From: Streptosporangium sp. NBC_01756
GTDB taxonomy: Bacteria > Actinomycetota > Actinomycetes > Streptosporangiales > Streptosporangiaceae
Direction: 5' to 3'
Assembly: GCF_035917975.1 (NCBI RefSeq)
Contig: NZ_CP109130.1
Span: 1,302,001 to 1,366,000 of the forward strand
Length of the DNA stretch: 64,000 nt
This document shows, piece by piece, positions 26,742 through 34,768 of this stretch (the first letter of the stretch is position 1; each line of letters begins with the position of its first letter). The notes below the pieces were generated by a model. The model was not told the DNA's origin and searched no databases. It saw nothing but the letters and a program-made list of their open reading frames with translations. The position numbers and the translations under genes were made by a program.

Positions 26742-27761
26742 TTGTCCGAACAGGTGGCAGCCGTCACGATCCGCGAGGTGGCCGCGGCCGCGGGCGTGTC
26801 GATCGGCACGGCTTCCAAAGCGCTCAACGGGCGCGGCAAGCTGCGCGAGGAGACACGGGCCCGGGTGGCGGCCGTGGCGGAGGAGCTCGGCTTCCGGCCC
26901 AACACGATGGCGCAGGGGCTGCTGGCCGGGCGCACATACACCGTGGGCCTGGTGTCCTGCGACAGCTTCGGCCGCTTCAGCATCCCGGTCATGCTCGGCG
27001 CGGAGGACGCCCTGGGCGCCGGCCAGATCTCCGTCTTCATGTGCGACACGCGCGACGACCCGATCCGCGAGCGGCACTACGTCCAGCGACTGCTGGCCCG
27101 CCGCGTCGAGGGCATCATCGTCACCGGCCGCCGCACCGAACCTCGCCCGAGCATCGGCACCAGCCTGCCGGTCCCCGTCGTATACGCCATGACCCGGTCG
27201 ACCGATGACTCCGACTTCTCCGTCATCCCCGACGACCTCGGCGGCGGGGCGCTGGTCGCCCGGCATCTTCTGGCCACCGGACGCTCGCGCATCGGTCACG
27301 TGACGGGTCCACCGCGGTTCGAGGCGGCCCGGCGGCGGGCGGAGGGCATGACGAGTGCGCTGGCGCAGGCCGGGCTGCGGTCCGCGGGTGAGGCGCTGTT
27401 CGGCGAGTGGAGCGAGGAGTGGGGCCGCCAGGGCGCCGACATCCTGCTGCGGGCGCATCCCGAGGTCGATGCGATCTTCTGCGGCAGCGATCAGATCGCC
27501 CGCGGGGTCTGCGAGACCTTGAGGGAGCGCGGACGGCGCGTCCCCGACGACGTGGCGCTGGTGGGGTTCGACAACTGGGAGCCGATGGCGCTGGGCTGCA
27601 GGCCGCCGCTGACCACGGTCGACATGAATCTGGGGGAGATCGGGCGGGTCGCCGCCGAGCACCTGCTCGGCGCCATCAGTGGTGCTCCCCGGCCGAGCGG
27701 CGTGCTGACCGTGCCGAGCAGCCTCGTGCTGCGCGAATCCTCCCGAGGCAACCCCAGGTGA
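26742..27761 (+). CDS. LacI family repressor of the metalloprotease gene (copy 2)
   Basis: 339 residues. The start is TTG 26742 with a GGAGAGGAAAAGG ribosome site, mirroring the layout of copy 1 (TTGTCC start in both). The HTH 'VTIREVAAAAGVSIGTASKALNGRGKL' has the same recognition helix as copy 1, so both proteins should bind the same operator core. The effector domain keeps 'FDNWEPMALGCRPPLTTVDMNLGEIGRV'. A central tract (26961-27205) differs from copy 1 at only 4 of 245 bases, while the flanks differ much more. It is divergent from the secreted protease gene, its probable target. Confidence 0.92.
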   Translation: MSEQVAAVTIREVAAAAGVSIGTASKALNGRGKLREETRARVAAVAEELGFRPNTMAQGLLAGRTYTVGLVSCDSFGRFSIPVMLGAEDALGAGQISVFMCDTRDDPIRERHYVQRLLARRVEGIIVTGRRTEPRPSIGTSLPVPVVYAMTRSTDDSDFSVIPDDLGGGALVARHLLATGRSRIGHVTGPPRFEAARRRAEGMTSALAQAGLRSAGEALFGEWSEEWGRQGADILLRAHPEVDAIFCGSDQIARGVCETLRERGRRVPDDVALVGFDNWEPMALGCRPPLTTVDMNLGEIGRVAAEHLLGAISGAPRPSGVLTVPSSLVLRESSRGNPR

Positions 27762-27852
27762 CCGATCGACGGGAGTGGCCCCTGCCTTCGCAGCTGTCCG
27801 GGCTCTCGCGGATCGGGTTCGAAGCGGTCCGGATCCGGCGGCGTGAGGCGGC

Positions 27853-28845
27853 CTACGCCAGGCTGCGGGCGCTCTCGCGGAGGACGACCTCGCCGCTCAC
27901 GTGCACGACGCGAGGCTTCTCATCGGAGCCGAGGGCCAGCTCCAGCGCGCGGGCGCCCATGTCGGCCAGCGGCAGCCGTACGGTGGTGAGGGCCGGGACC
28001 AGATCCCGGAGGGTGGCGATGTCGTCGAATCCCGCCACCGAGACGTCCTCGGGCACCCGGATGCCACGGTCCCTGAAGGAGGCCAGCGCGCCCACGGCCA
28101 TCACGTCGTTGACCGCGAACACGCACGTGGCGCCGGAGACCGCGGCCGCCGCCGCGTAGCCGCCGTCGCGGTCGAAGGAACCGTGCACGACCTGCGGCGC
28201 CGGCAGGCCGAGCCCGGCGAGCGCACCGGCGAATCCGGCCGTCCTGTCGCCGGCCGTGATCAGTCCGGCGGGGCCCGCGAGCACCGCGAAGCGCCGGTGT
28301 CCCAGCCCGGCGAGCGCCTGGGCGAGCGCGGCGGCGCCCTCACGGTTGCCCGGAACGACGGAGTCCACCCCGAGCAGGTCCTGGCCGACGCAGGCCACCC
28401 GCCCGCCGGTCCGCCGGTAGTGGTCGAGCTCCTCACGGAGCCCGCGGGTCACGTGGGGGTCGGCGACCCGGGACCCGGCGAGCAGCACGGCACCGACCCG
28501 CTGCGCGTTCAGTGTCGAGACGTAGGCGATCTCCCGTTCGGGGTCGCGGTGCGTGGTGCCGACCATGACCACCAGCCCCTGGCTCTCGGCCACCCGCATG
28601 GCGCCGTCCGCGATCGCGGCGAAGTAGGGGTCGGTGAGATCGTGGACCACCAGTCCGATCACGTTGCTGGCCCCCCGGGCCAGCGTCTGCGCGGCCACGT
28701 TGGTCCGGTAGCCGAGCTGGGCGGCGGCCAGCTCCACCTTGGTCCTCAGGGACGCCCCCACCTGCCGGGTGCTTCCGTTGAGCACCCGTGAGGCCGTGGC
28801 GAGCGAGACGCCCGCCTGCCGCGCGACATCCTCGAGCGTGACCAC
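27853..28845 (-). CDS. LacI family transcriptional regulator
   Basis: 330 residues. GTG 28845 has AGGAGG (28852-28857) six bases away; the frame extends far upstream but without meaning. The HTH ('VTLEDVARQAGVSLATASRVLNGS') differs from the two LacI copies to the left, and the protein is not close to them. Effector domain motifs include 'NVIGLVVHDLTDPYFAAIADGAM' and 'VSVAGFDDIATLRDLVPALTTVRLP'. A perfect operator directly abuts its ribosome site, so it represses itself. It has no catabolic gene beside it; the similar palindrome at 6154 suggests its target is the operon starting at 6186. Confidence 0.9.
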   Translation of the reverse strand: MVTLEDVARQAGVSLATASRVLNGSTRQVGASLRTKVELAAAQLGYRTNVAAQTLARGASNVIGLVVHDLTDPYFAAIADGAMRVAESQGLVVMVGTTHRDPEREIAYVSTLNAQRVGAVLLAGSRVADPHVTRGLREELDHYRRTGGRVACVGQDLLGVDSVVPGNREGAAALAQALAGLGHRRFAVLAGPAGLITAGDRTAGFAGALAGLGLPAPQVVHGSFDRDGGYAAAAAVSGATCVFAVNDVMAVGALASFRDRGIRVPEDVSVAGFDDIATLRDLVPALTTVRLPLADMGARALELALGSDEKPRVVHVSGEVVLRESARSLA

Positions 28846-28856
28846 TGACAACCTCC

Positions 28857-28872
28857 TGGAAAACGTTTTCCA
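28857..28872. promoter_or_regulatory. Autoregulatory LacI operator TGGAAAACGTTTTCCA
   Basis: This perfect 16-bp palindrome touches the ribosome site of the LacI gene at 27853-28845. It differs from the operator at 6154-6169 only at the two bases flanking the central CG. Autorepression is likely. Confidence 0.8.
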
Positions 28873-29009
28873 AAGTCTGCCAGAGATGCTCGTCCCCCGC
28901 ACTCCGGACATGCCGGCCCGGGGAAGGGCCCGACATGCGGCATCGTAACGTCCCGCCGTGATATCGGACACCTTCCCGGGAGCGCGGGCGACCTGGTCGC
29001 CCAAGATGT

Positions 29010-29025
29010 TGTTACCGGCGAGTAG
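29010..29025. promoter_or_regulatory. Candidate operator ahead of fadA
   Basis: GTTACCGGCGAGTAGC is an imperfect palindrome (GTTAC against GTAGC) 39 bases before the fadA start. Similar sites occur before beta-oxidation genes of actinomycetes as I recall, where TetR-type fatty-acid repressors bind. This is weak evidence. Confidence 0.3.
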
Positions 29026-29064
29026 CATAGGCGGGAAGCCACCCAGCAACGAGGAGCGAACCCC

Positions 29065-30264
29065 GTGCCTTCCTCTCGTGACGTCGTATTCGTCGACGGC
29101 GTGCGCACGCCGTTCGGCCGGTCGGGCCCCAAGGGCCTGTACGCCGAGACGCGCGCCGACGATCTGGTGATCCGCGTCATCCGCGAGCTGATCCGGCGTA
29201 ATCCCGGCCTTCCCCCGGAGCGCGTCGACGAGGTGGCCATCGCGGCCACCACCCAGATCGGCGACCAGGGCCTGACCATCGGCCGTTCCGCCGCGGTGCT
29301 GGCCGGACTGCCCAAGAGCGTGCCCGGCTACGCGATCGACCGCATGTGCGCCGGAGCCATGACCGCCGTGACCTCGGTCGCCGGCGGCATCGCCTTCGGC
29401 GCCTACGACGTCGCCATCGCCGGCGGCGTCGAGCACATGGGCCGCCATCCGATGGGCGAGGGCGTGGACCCCAACCCCCGTTTCCTGGCCGAGCAGCTCG
29501 TGGACGGCTCCGCCCTGGTCATGGGCATGACCGCGGAGAACCTGCACGACCGCTACCCGACCATCACCAAGGAGCGCGCGGACGCCTTCGCCCTCGCCTC
29601 CCAGGAGAAGGTCGCCAAGGCCTACGCCGACGGCAGGATCCAGCCCGACCTGGTCCCGATGGCCGTCCGGTCGGCGGAGCGGGGCTGGGGCCTGGCCACC
29701 GTCGACGAGGGGCCCCGCCCCGGCACCACCCTGGACGGGCTCGCCACGCTGAAGACCCCGTTCCGCCCGCACGGGCGGGTCACCGCCGGCAACGCCTCCG
29801 GGATCAACGACGGCGCGACCGGCTGCATCGTGGCCGCCGCCGACGTCGCGCGGGAGCTCGGGCTCACGCCCAAGATGCGCCTGGTCTCCTACGCCTTCGC
29901 GGGCGTGGACCCCGAGGTCATGGGCGTCGGCCCGATCCCGTCCACCGAGCGGGCGCTCCGCCTGGCGGGGCTGTCGATCTCCGACATCGGCCTGTTCGAG
30001 ATCAACGAGGCCTTCGCCGTACAGGTGCTGGCCTTCCTGGAGCACTTCGGCATCGCCGACGACGACGCCCGGGTGAACCCCTACGGCGGCGCGATCGCCT
30101 TCGGCCACCCGCTGGCCTCCTCGGGAGTGCGGCTGATGACGCAGCTCGCTCGCGAGTTCGGCGAGCACCCCGACGTCCGTTACGGCGTGACCACGATGTG
30201 CGTCGGCATGGGCATGGGCGGGACGGTCATCTGGGAGAACCTGGGCTGGGAAGGTAAGAAGTGA
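29065..30264 (+). CDS. fadA: Acetyl-CoA acyltransferase (3-ketoacyl-CoA thiolase)
   Basis: 399 residues; GTG 29065 follows GAGGAG. The thiolase catalytic residues are in place: nucleophile Cys95 in 'IDRMCAGAMTAV', the His in 'GHPLASSGVRLM' and the second Cys in 'TTMCVGMGMGG'. It cleaves 3-ketoacyl-CoA to acetyl-CoA and a shortened acyl-CoA in beta-oxidation. Its stop overlaps the GTG start of fadB by four bases, so the two subunits of the trifunctional complex are made together. Confidence 0.95.
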   Translation: MPSSRDVVFVDGVRTPFGRSGPKGLYAETRADDLVIRVIRELIRRNPGLPPERVDEVAIAATTQIGDQGLTIGRSAAVLAGLPKSVPGYAIDRMCAGAMTAVTSVAGGIAFGAYDVAIAGGVEHMGRHPMGEGVDPNPRFLAEQLVDGSALVMGMTAENLHDRYPTITKERADAFALASQEKVAKAYADGRIQPDLVPMAVRSAERGWGLATVDEGPRPGTTLDGLATLKTPFRPHGRVTAGNASGINDGATGCIVAAADVARELGLTPKMRLVSYAFAGVDPEVMGVGPIPSTERALRLAGLSISDIGLFEINEAFAVQVLAFLEHFGIADDDARVNPYGGAIAFGHPLASSGVRLMTQLAREFGEHPDVRYGVTTMCVGMGMGGTVIWENLGWEGKK

Positions 30265-32333
30265 CGGACATCAAGGAACTCTTCGCTGACGAGGTCGTCA
30301 CCAGGGCGGTCGTCCGCGACGTGGAGCTGCCGTACGGCGCGGGCACCATGGCCCTGATCACGCTGGACAACGGCCTCGACCACACCAAGCCGTCCACGTT
30401 CGGCCCCGGGGGGCTCACCTCCCTGAACGAGGCCCTCGACTCGATCGCCGGCCGCGGCGACCTCGCGGCCGTGGGCGTCGTCGGCAAGCCGTTCATCTTC
30501 GCGGTGGGCGCCGACCTCAAGGGCGCCGCCCTCGTCGGCGAGCGGGACCAGGCCCTCGCCATCGGCACGCTGGGCCATGCCGTGTTCCGCCGGCTCGGCG
30601 AGCTGGACGTGCCGTCGTTCGCTTTCGTCAACGGCGCGGCGATGGGCGGCGGCCTGGAGGTCGCCCTCCACTGCACCTACCGGACCATCTCCTCCGGCGT
30701 GCCCGCGGTGGCCCTGCCGGAGTGCTCCCTCGGCCTGGTGCCCGGCTGGGGCGGCACCCAGCTCCTGCCCCGCCTGATCGGCCCGGCCGCGGCCATCAAA
30801 CTGATCGTCGAGAACCCGCTCGCGCAGAACCGCATGATCAAGGGCCGGGACGCCTTCGCCGCCGGCATCGCCGACGCGATGTTCGAGCCCGCCGACTTCC
30901 TGGAGGAGTCGCTGCGCTGGGCGGCCCAGGTGCTGCGCGGCGACGTGGCCGTCTCGCGCACCGACCACACCGCCGAGGACTGGTCCAAGACCGTCGCCGA
31001 CGCCCGCTTCGGCGTCGACATGAAGCTGCACGGCGCCTCCCCCGCCCCCTACCGGGCGCTGGAGCTGGTCGAGCTGGCCCGCACCGCCTCCCGCGACGAG
31101 GGCTTCGACGCCGAGAGCCAGGCGCTGGCCGACCTCCTCATGAGCGACGAGCTCCGCGCCGGCCTCTACTCCTTCGACCTGGTGCAGCGCCGGGCCAAGA
31201 GGCCCGCCGGAGCCCCCGACAAGGCGCTGGCCCGCAAGGTCACCAAGGTCGGCGTCGTCGGCGCGGGCCTGATGGCCTCGCAGATGGCGCTGCTGTTCGC
31301 CCGACGCCTGGAGGTCCCGGTCGTGCTGACCGACCTCGACCAGGCCCGGCTGGACAAGGGCGTCGGCTACGTCCACGCCGAGATCGACAGGCTGCTCGGC
31401 AAGGGCCGCGTCTCCGGCGACCAGGCCAACCGGCTCAAGGCCCTGGTGACGGGCTCGTTGACCAAGGACGCGTTCGCCGACGCCGACTTCGTCATCGAGG
31501 CGGTCTTCGAGGACCTGAAAGTCAAGCAGCAGGTGTTCGCCGAAGTGGAGGCGGTCGTCTCCGCCGAGTGCGTGCTGGCCACCAACACCTCCTCGCTCTC
31601 CCTCACCGAGATGGCCGCCGGGCTCCGGCACCCCGAGCGGGTCGTGGGCTTCCACTTCTTCAACCCGGTCGCGGTGATGCCGCTGCTGGAGATCATCCGG
31701 GGTGCGCGGACCGACGACGCGACGCTGGCCACGGCCTTCTCGGTCGGCAGGTCGCTGAAGAAGTCCTCGGTGCTGGTCAAGGACGCGCCCGCGTTCGTGG
31801 TCAACCGGATCCTGACCCGGTTCATGGGCGAGGTCATCGGCGCCGTCGACGAGGGCACCCCCCTTTCGGTCGCCGACCACGCGCTGGACGGGCTCGGCCT
31901 GCCGATGACGCCGTTCACGCTGCTCCAGCTCGTCGGCCCGGCCGTCGCGCTGCACGTCGCCGAGACCATGCACGCGGCCTTCCCGTCCCGCTACGGCGTG
32001 TCGGAGAACCTCGCGCGGCTGGTCGCGGCCGGCAGGCCCGGCGTCTACGCGCCGGACTTCTCGCTGGACGCCGAGGCCGTGGCCTTCTTCTCCGGCGGCA
32101 CCTCTCCGTCGACCGCCGAGGAGGTACGGCTGCGCGCACTGCGGGCGCTTGAGGAGGAGATCCGCATCATGCTCGACGAGGGCGTGGTGGCGGCGGCCCA
32201 GGACATCGACCTGTGCATGATCCTCGGGGCCGGCTGGCCGTTCCATCTGGGGGGCATCACCCCGTACCTGGACCGGGCTGGCATCGCCGAACCGCGTTTC
32301 CTGCCGCCGGGCACGGCCTCCGTCCCCGGGTAG
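30261..32333 (+). CDS. fadB: Enoyl-CoA hydratase / 3-hydroxyacyl-CoA dehydrogenase
   Basis: 690 residues. The N-terminal crotonase domain (to about 200) has 'AVGADLKGAA', 'NGAAMGGGLEVALHC' and 'PECSLGLVPGWGGTQLLPRLIG'. The NAD-binding dehydrogenase domain starts near 325 with 'KVGVVGAGLMASQMALLFARR' and continues to 'VVGFHFFNPVAVMPLLEIIRG' and the C-terminal helical domains. It hydrates enoyl-CoA and oxidises the 3-hydroxyacyl-CoA, and with FadA completes each turn of beta-oxidation. GTG 30261 is coupled to the fadA stop. A strong hairpin follows the gene. Confidence 0.95.
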   Translation: MTDIKELFADEVVTRAVVRDVELPYGAGTMALITLDNGLDHTKPSTFGPGGLTSLNEALDSIAGRGDLAAVGVVGKPFIFAVGADLKGAALVGERDQALAIGTLGHAVFRRLGELDVPSFAFVNGAAMGGGLEVALHCTYRTISSGVPAVALPECSLGLVPGWGGTQLLPRLIGPAAAIKLIVENPLAQNRMIKGRDAFAAGIADAMFEPADFLEESLRWAAQVLRGDVAVSRTDHTAEDWSKTVADARFGVDMKLHGASPAPYRALELVELARTASRDEGFDAESQALADLLMSDELRAGLYSFDLVQRRAKRPAGAPDKALARKVTKVGVVGAGLMASQMALLFARRLEVPVVLTDLDQARLDKGVGYVHAEIDRLLGKGRVSGDQANRLKALVTGSLTKDAFADADFVIEAVFEDLKVKQQVFAEVEAVVSAECVLATNTSSLSLTEMAAGLRHPERVVGFHFFNPVAVMPLLEIIRGARTDDATLATAFSVGRSLKKSSVLVKDAPAFVVNRILTRFMGEVIGAVDEGTPLSVADHALDGLGLPMTPFTLLQLVGPAVALHVAETMHAAFPSRYGVSENLARLVAAGRPGVYAPDFSLDAEAVAFFSGGTSPSTAEEVRLRALRALEEEIRIMLDEGVVAAAQDIDLCMILGAGWPFHLGGITPYLDRAGIAEPRFLPPGTASVPG

Positions 32334-32353
32334 CGTCCCGTTTCCGGAGATGA

Positions 32354-32394
32354 CCGCCGCCCGCCCGGTGCGCCGCTCACCGGGCGGGCGGCGG
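32354..32394. terminator. Terminator hairpin between fadB and the permease
   Basis: Perfect 17-base arms (32354-32370 and 32378-32394) enclose a 7-base loop. It lies 21 bases beyond the fadB stop, between convergent genes, and can serve both. There is no T tract. Confidence 0.75.
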
Positions 32395-32501
32395 GATGCC
32401 TTCTCCGCTCCCGCGTGCCGCACCCGCTGCCGGCGCGGACCGGGCCGGTCCGGTCCGGTCCGGCGGACCCGATCCAGGCCGCCGGGCCGGGCCGCGGTCT
32501 C

Positions 32502-33971
32502 CTACGGGGTGTCCAGCGGTCGCCGTGCCAGCCGGCTGTGGCGGTAGCTGTAGGTGGCGTACACGACGATGCCGATGATCATCCATATGACGAACCTGAG
32601 CCAGGTCTCCACCGGAAGGTTGACCATCAGGTAGAGGCAGGCCAGCACCGACAGGATCGGCACCAGCGGGACCAGCGGGGTGCGGAAGGAGCGCGGGAGG
32701 TCCGGGCGGGTGCGCCGCAGGATGACCACCGCTATCGAGACGATCACGAACGCGAAGAGCGTGCCGATGTTGACCAGCTCGGCGATCGTCGACAGCGGCA
32801 CCAGCCCCGCCAGGATCGCGACGACGACACCCACCATGATGGTGATCCGGTACGGCGTGCCGAACTTCGGGTGGACCTTGGCCAGACCGGCCGGCAGCAG
32901 GTGGTCCCGGGACATCGCGAACATCACCCGCGACTGGCCCATCATGAGGATCATCACGACGGTGGTGAGACCGGCCAGCGCGCCGATGCTGATGAGCGTC
33001 GCCGCCCAGGTCTGGCCGACCGCCTTGAACGCGTCCGCCAGCGGCGCGGCCTCGCTGAGCTGCGAGTAGGGCTGCATGCCGACGACGACCAGGGAGACCG
33101 CGACGTACAGCAGGGTGCAGATGGCCAGCGAGGCGATGATGCCGATCGGCAGGTCACGGCGCGGGTTACGGGTCTCCTCGGCCGCGGTGGCGACCACGTC
33201 GAAGCCGATGTAGGCGAAGAACACGATCGCGGCGGCGCTGAAGATGCCCAGCACGCCGAAGGCGACGGGGCTGATCCCGAACAGCACCTGGATCAGCGGC
33301 GCCGCGAGGCCCTCCACCGCGGGGGTGGCCTTGGACGGCGGGATGAACGGGCTGTAGTTGGCCGCCTTGATGAAGAACAGCCCGGCCACGATGACGAGCA
33401 GGACCACCGTGAGCTTGATGGCGACGATGACCAGGTTGAACCGGGAGGAGAGCTTGACCCCGGAGACCAGGATGGCGGTGAGCAACAGCACGACCAGTGC
33501 CGCGGGCAGGTTGAAGGTCGCTCCCTCGCCGGCGATCGCGGCGGGCAGGGTGAGCCCCATGGAGGACAGCAGCGAGGTGAGGTAGCCCGACCAGCCGACC
33601 GCGACCACCGCCGCGGCGAGCATCAACTCCAGCGTCAGGTCCCAGCCGATGATCCACGCGGGGAACTCACCGAGCGTGGCGAAGGCGAAGGTGTAGGCCG
33701 ATCCGGCCACCGGCACGGTGGAGGCGAACTCGGCGTAGCAGAGCGCGGCCAGCGCGCAGACGATCCCGGCGGCCACGAACGACAGCGCGACCGCGGGCCC
33801 GGCCAGATCTCTGGCGACCCGGCCGGTGAGCACGAAGATACCGGTGCCGATGATGACGCCGATGCCGAAGACGGTCAGGTCGAGCGCGGAGAGATCCTTG
33901 CGCAACCGGTGCTCGGGAGCTTCGGTGTCCCGGATCGACTGTTCTATCGACTTAATACGGAAAACCGTCAT
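32502..33971 (-). CDS. APC-superfamily amino acid permease
   Basis: 489 residues, about 12 membrane helices. The first carries the substrate-binding motif 'VFGIGVIIGTGIFVLTG' of the amino acid-polyamine-organocation family, and the overall length and 'AGSAYTFAFATLGEFPAWIIGWDL' resemble cationic amino acid transporters (YhdG/CAT type). It is an inner-membrane amino acid/proton symporter; the exact substrate is not clear. ATG 33971 follows GGGGGA. It is a single-gene unit, convergent with fadB. Confidence 0.9.
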   Translation of the reverse strand: MTVFRIKSIEQSIRDTEAPEHRLRKDLSALDLTVFGIGVIIGTGIFVLTGRVARDLAGPAVALSFVAAGIVCALAALCYAEFASTVPVAGSAYTFAFATLGEFPAWIIGWDLTLELMLAAAVVAVGWSGYLTSLLSSMGLTLPAAIAGEGATFNLPAALVVLLLTAILVSGVKLSSRFNLVIVAIKLTVVLLVIVAGLFFIKAANYSPFIPPSKATPAVEGLAAPLIQVLFGISPVAFGVLGIFSAAAIVFFAYIGFDVVATAAEETRNPRRDLPIGIIASLAICTLLYVAVSLVVVGMQPYSQLSEAAPLADAFKAVGQTWAATLISIGALAGLTTVVMILMMGQSRVMFAMSRDHLLPAGLAKVHPKFGTPYRITIMVGVVVAILAGLVPLSTIAELVNIGTLFAFVIVSIAVVILRRTRPDLPRSFRTPLVPLVPILSVLACLYLMVNLPVETWLRFVIWMIIGIVVYATYSYRHSRLARRPLDTP

Positions 33972-34111
33972 GAATCCCCCTTACAGCCTAGAGTTGCTGT
34001 TCTCCATGAATCAGGTCATGCCCACCTGATCAACGGCTGAACGGGAAGGTAAGGGTTCTTTAGGGGAAAGTCCCTGATGTCCTCAGCACTCTCGCAGGCC
34101 ACCATCGACCC

Positions 34112-34768
34112 ATGCTCTTGGACATGTTGGGCCGGTTGGACCCCTATCTGGTCAGCGCGGTGTTGCTGGCCGTGCTGGCGCTGGACGGTTCCCTGCTGAT
34201 CGGGACCGTGCTGCCCGGGGACGCGGCGATCCTCGTGGCGGGAACCACGCTGACGGGCGTCGCCGAGATCGCGGTGGCCGCGGCCGCCGGGGTGATCGGT
34301 TGCTACCTGGGCGCCACCGGCGGCTGGCTGATCGGCCGCCGGTACGGCTCACGCGTCCGCCACAGCAGGGCCGGGCGGCGGATCGGCGAACACCGCTGGG
34401 ACCGGGCCGAACGGCTGGCGACCGGGGTGAGCGGCGGTCCCGCTCTCGCCACCGCCTCCTTCCTGCCCGTCGTCAACTCGCTGACCCCGATCCTCGCCGG
34501 GACCTTCGGCATGCCCTACATCCGTTTCATCCGCTGGACGCTGGCGGGCAGCGTCACCTGGGTGACCGCCTATCTGGTGCTCGGCTCGGTGGCCGGCGGG
34601 TTCGCCCGGCAGAACCAGCACCTGGTGGTGCCGGTCGCCGGGTGCCTCGCCGTCCTGGCCGCGGCCCTCGTCGTGATCGTCAGGAGGGCCCGCGCGGGCC
34701 GGGCGGCCGGGGTCAGCGAGCCGGGTCGTTCTCCAGCACCGGAGACCGTCTCGCCACCGCTTCGGTGA
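34112..34768 (+). CDS. DedA family membrane protein
   Basis: 218 residues, about five membrane segments. '[24 protein letters not shown]' near the start and '[51 protein letters not shown]' are DedA/SNARE-associated features; an Arg-rich loop ('[26 protein letters not shown]') lies between. DedA proteins move lipid carriers such as undecaprenyl phosphate or phospholipids across the membrane. The last 56 bases overlap the 3' end of dxs on the other strand, an unusual convergent overlap. The ribosome site is weak. Confidence 0.82.
   Translation: MLLDMLGRLDPYLVSAVLLAVLALDGSLLIGTVLPGDAAILVAGTTLTGVAEIAVAAAAGVIGCYLGATGGWLIGRRYGSRVRHSRAGRRIGEHRWDRAERLATGVSGGPALATASFLPVVNSLTPILAGTFGMPYIRFIRWTLAGSVTWVTAYLVLGSVAGGFARQNQHLVVPVAGCLAVLAAALVVIVRRARAGRAAGVSEPGRSPAPETVSPPLR

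Noticed and set aside
27810-27852. GGGTTCGAA-like sequence resembling a tRNA T-loop
   Set aside because: No acceptor or anticodon stem can be formed around it.
32415-34040. A 541-codon plus-strand frame across the amino acid permease
   Set aside because: Composition (Asp, His, Gln, Arg repeats) is that of an antisense shadow; the minus strand encodes a 12-helix permease with family motifs.
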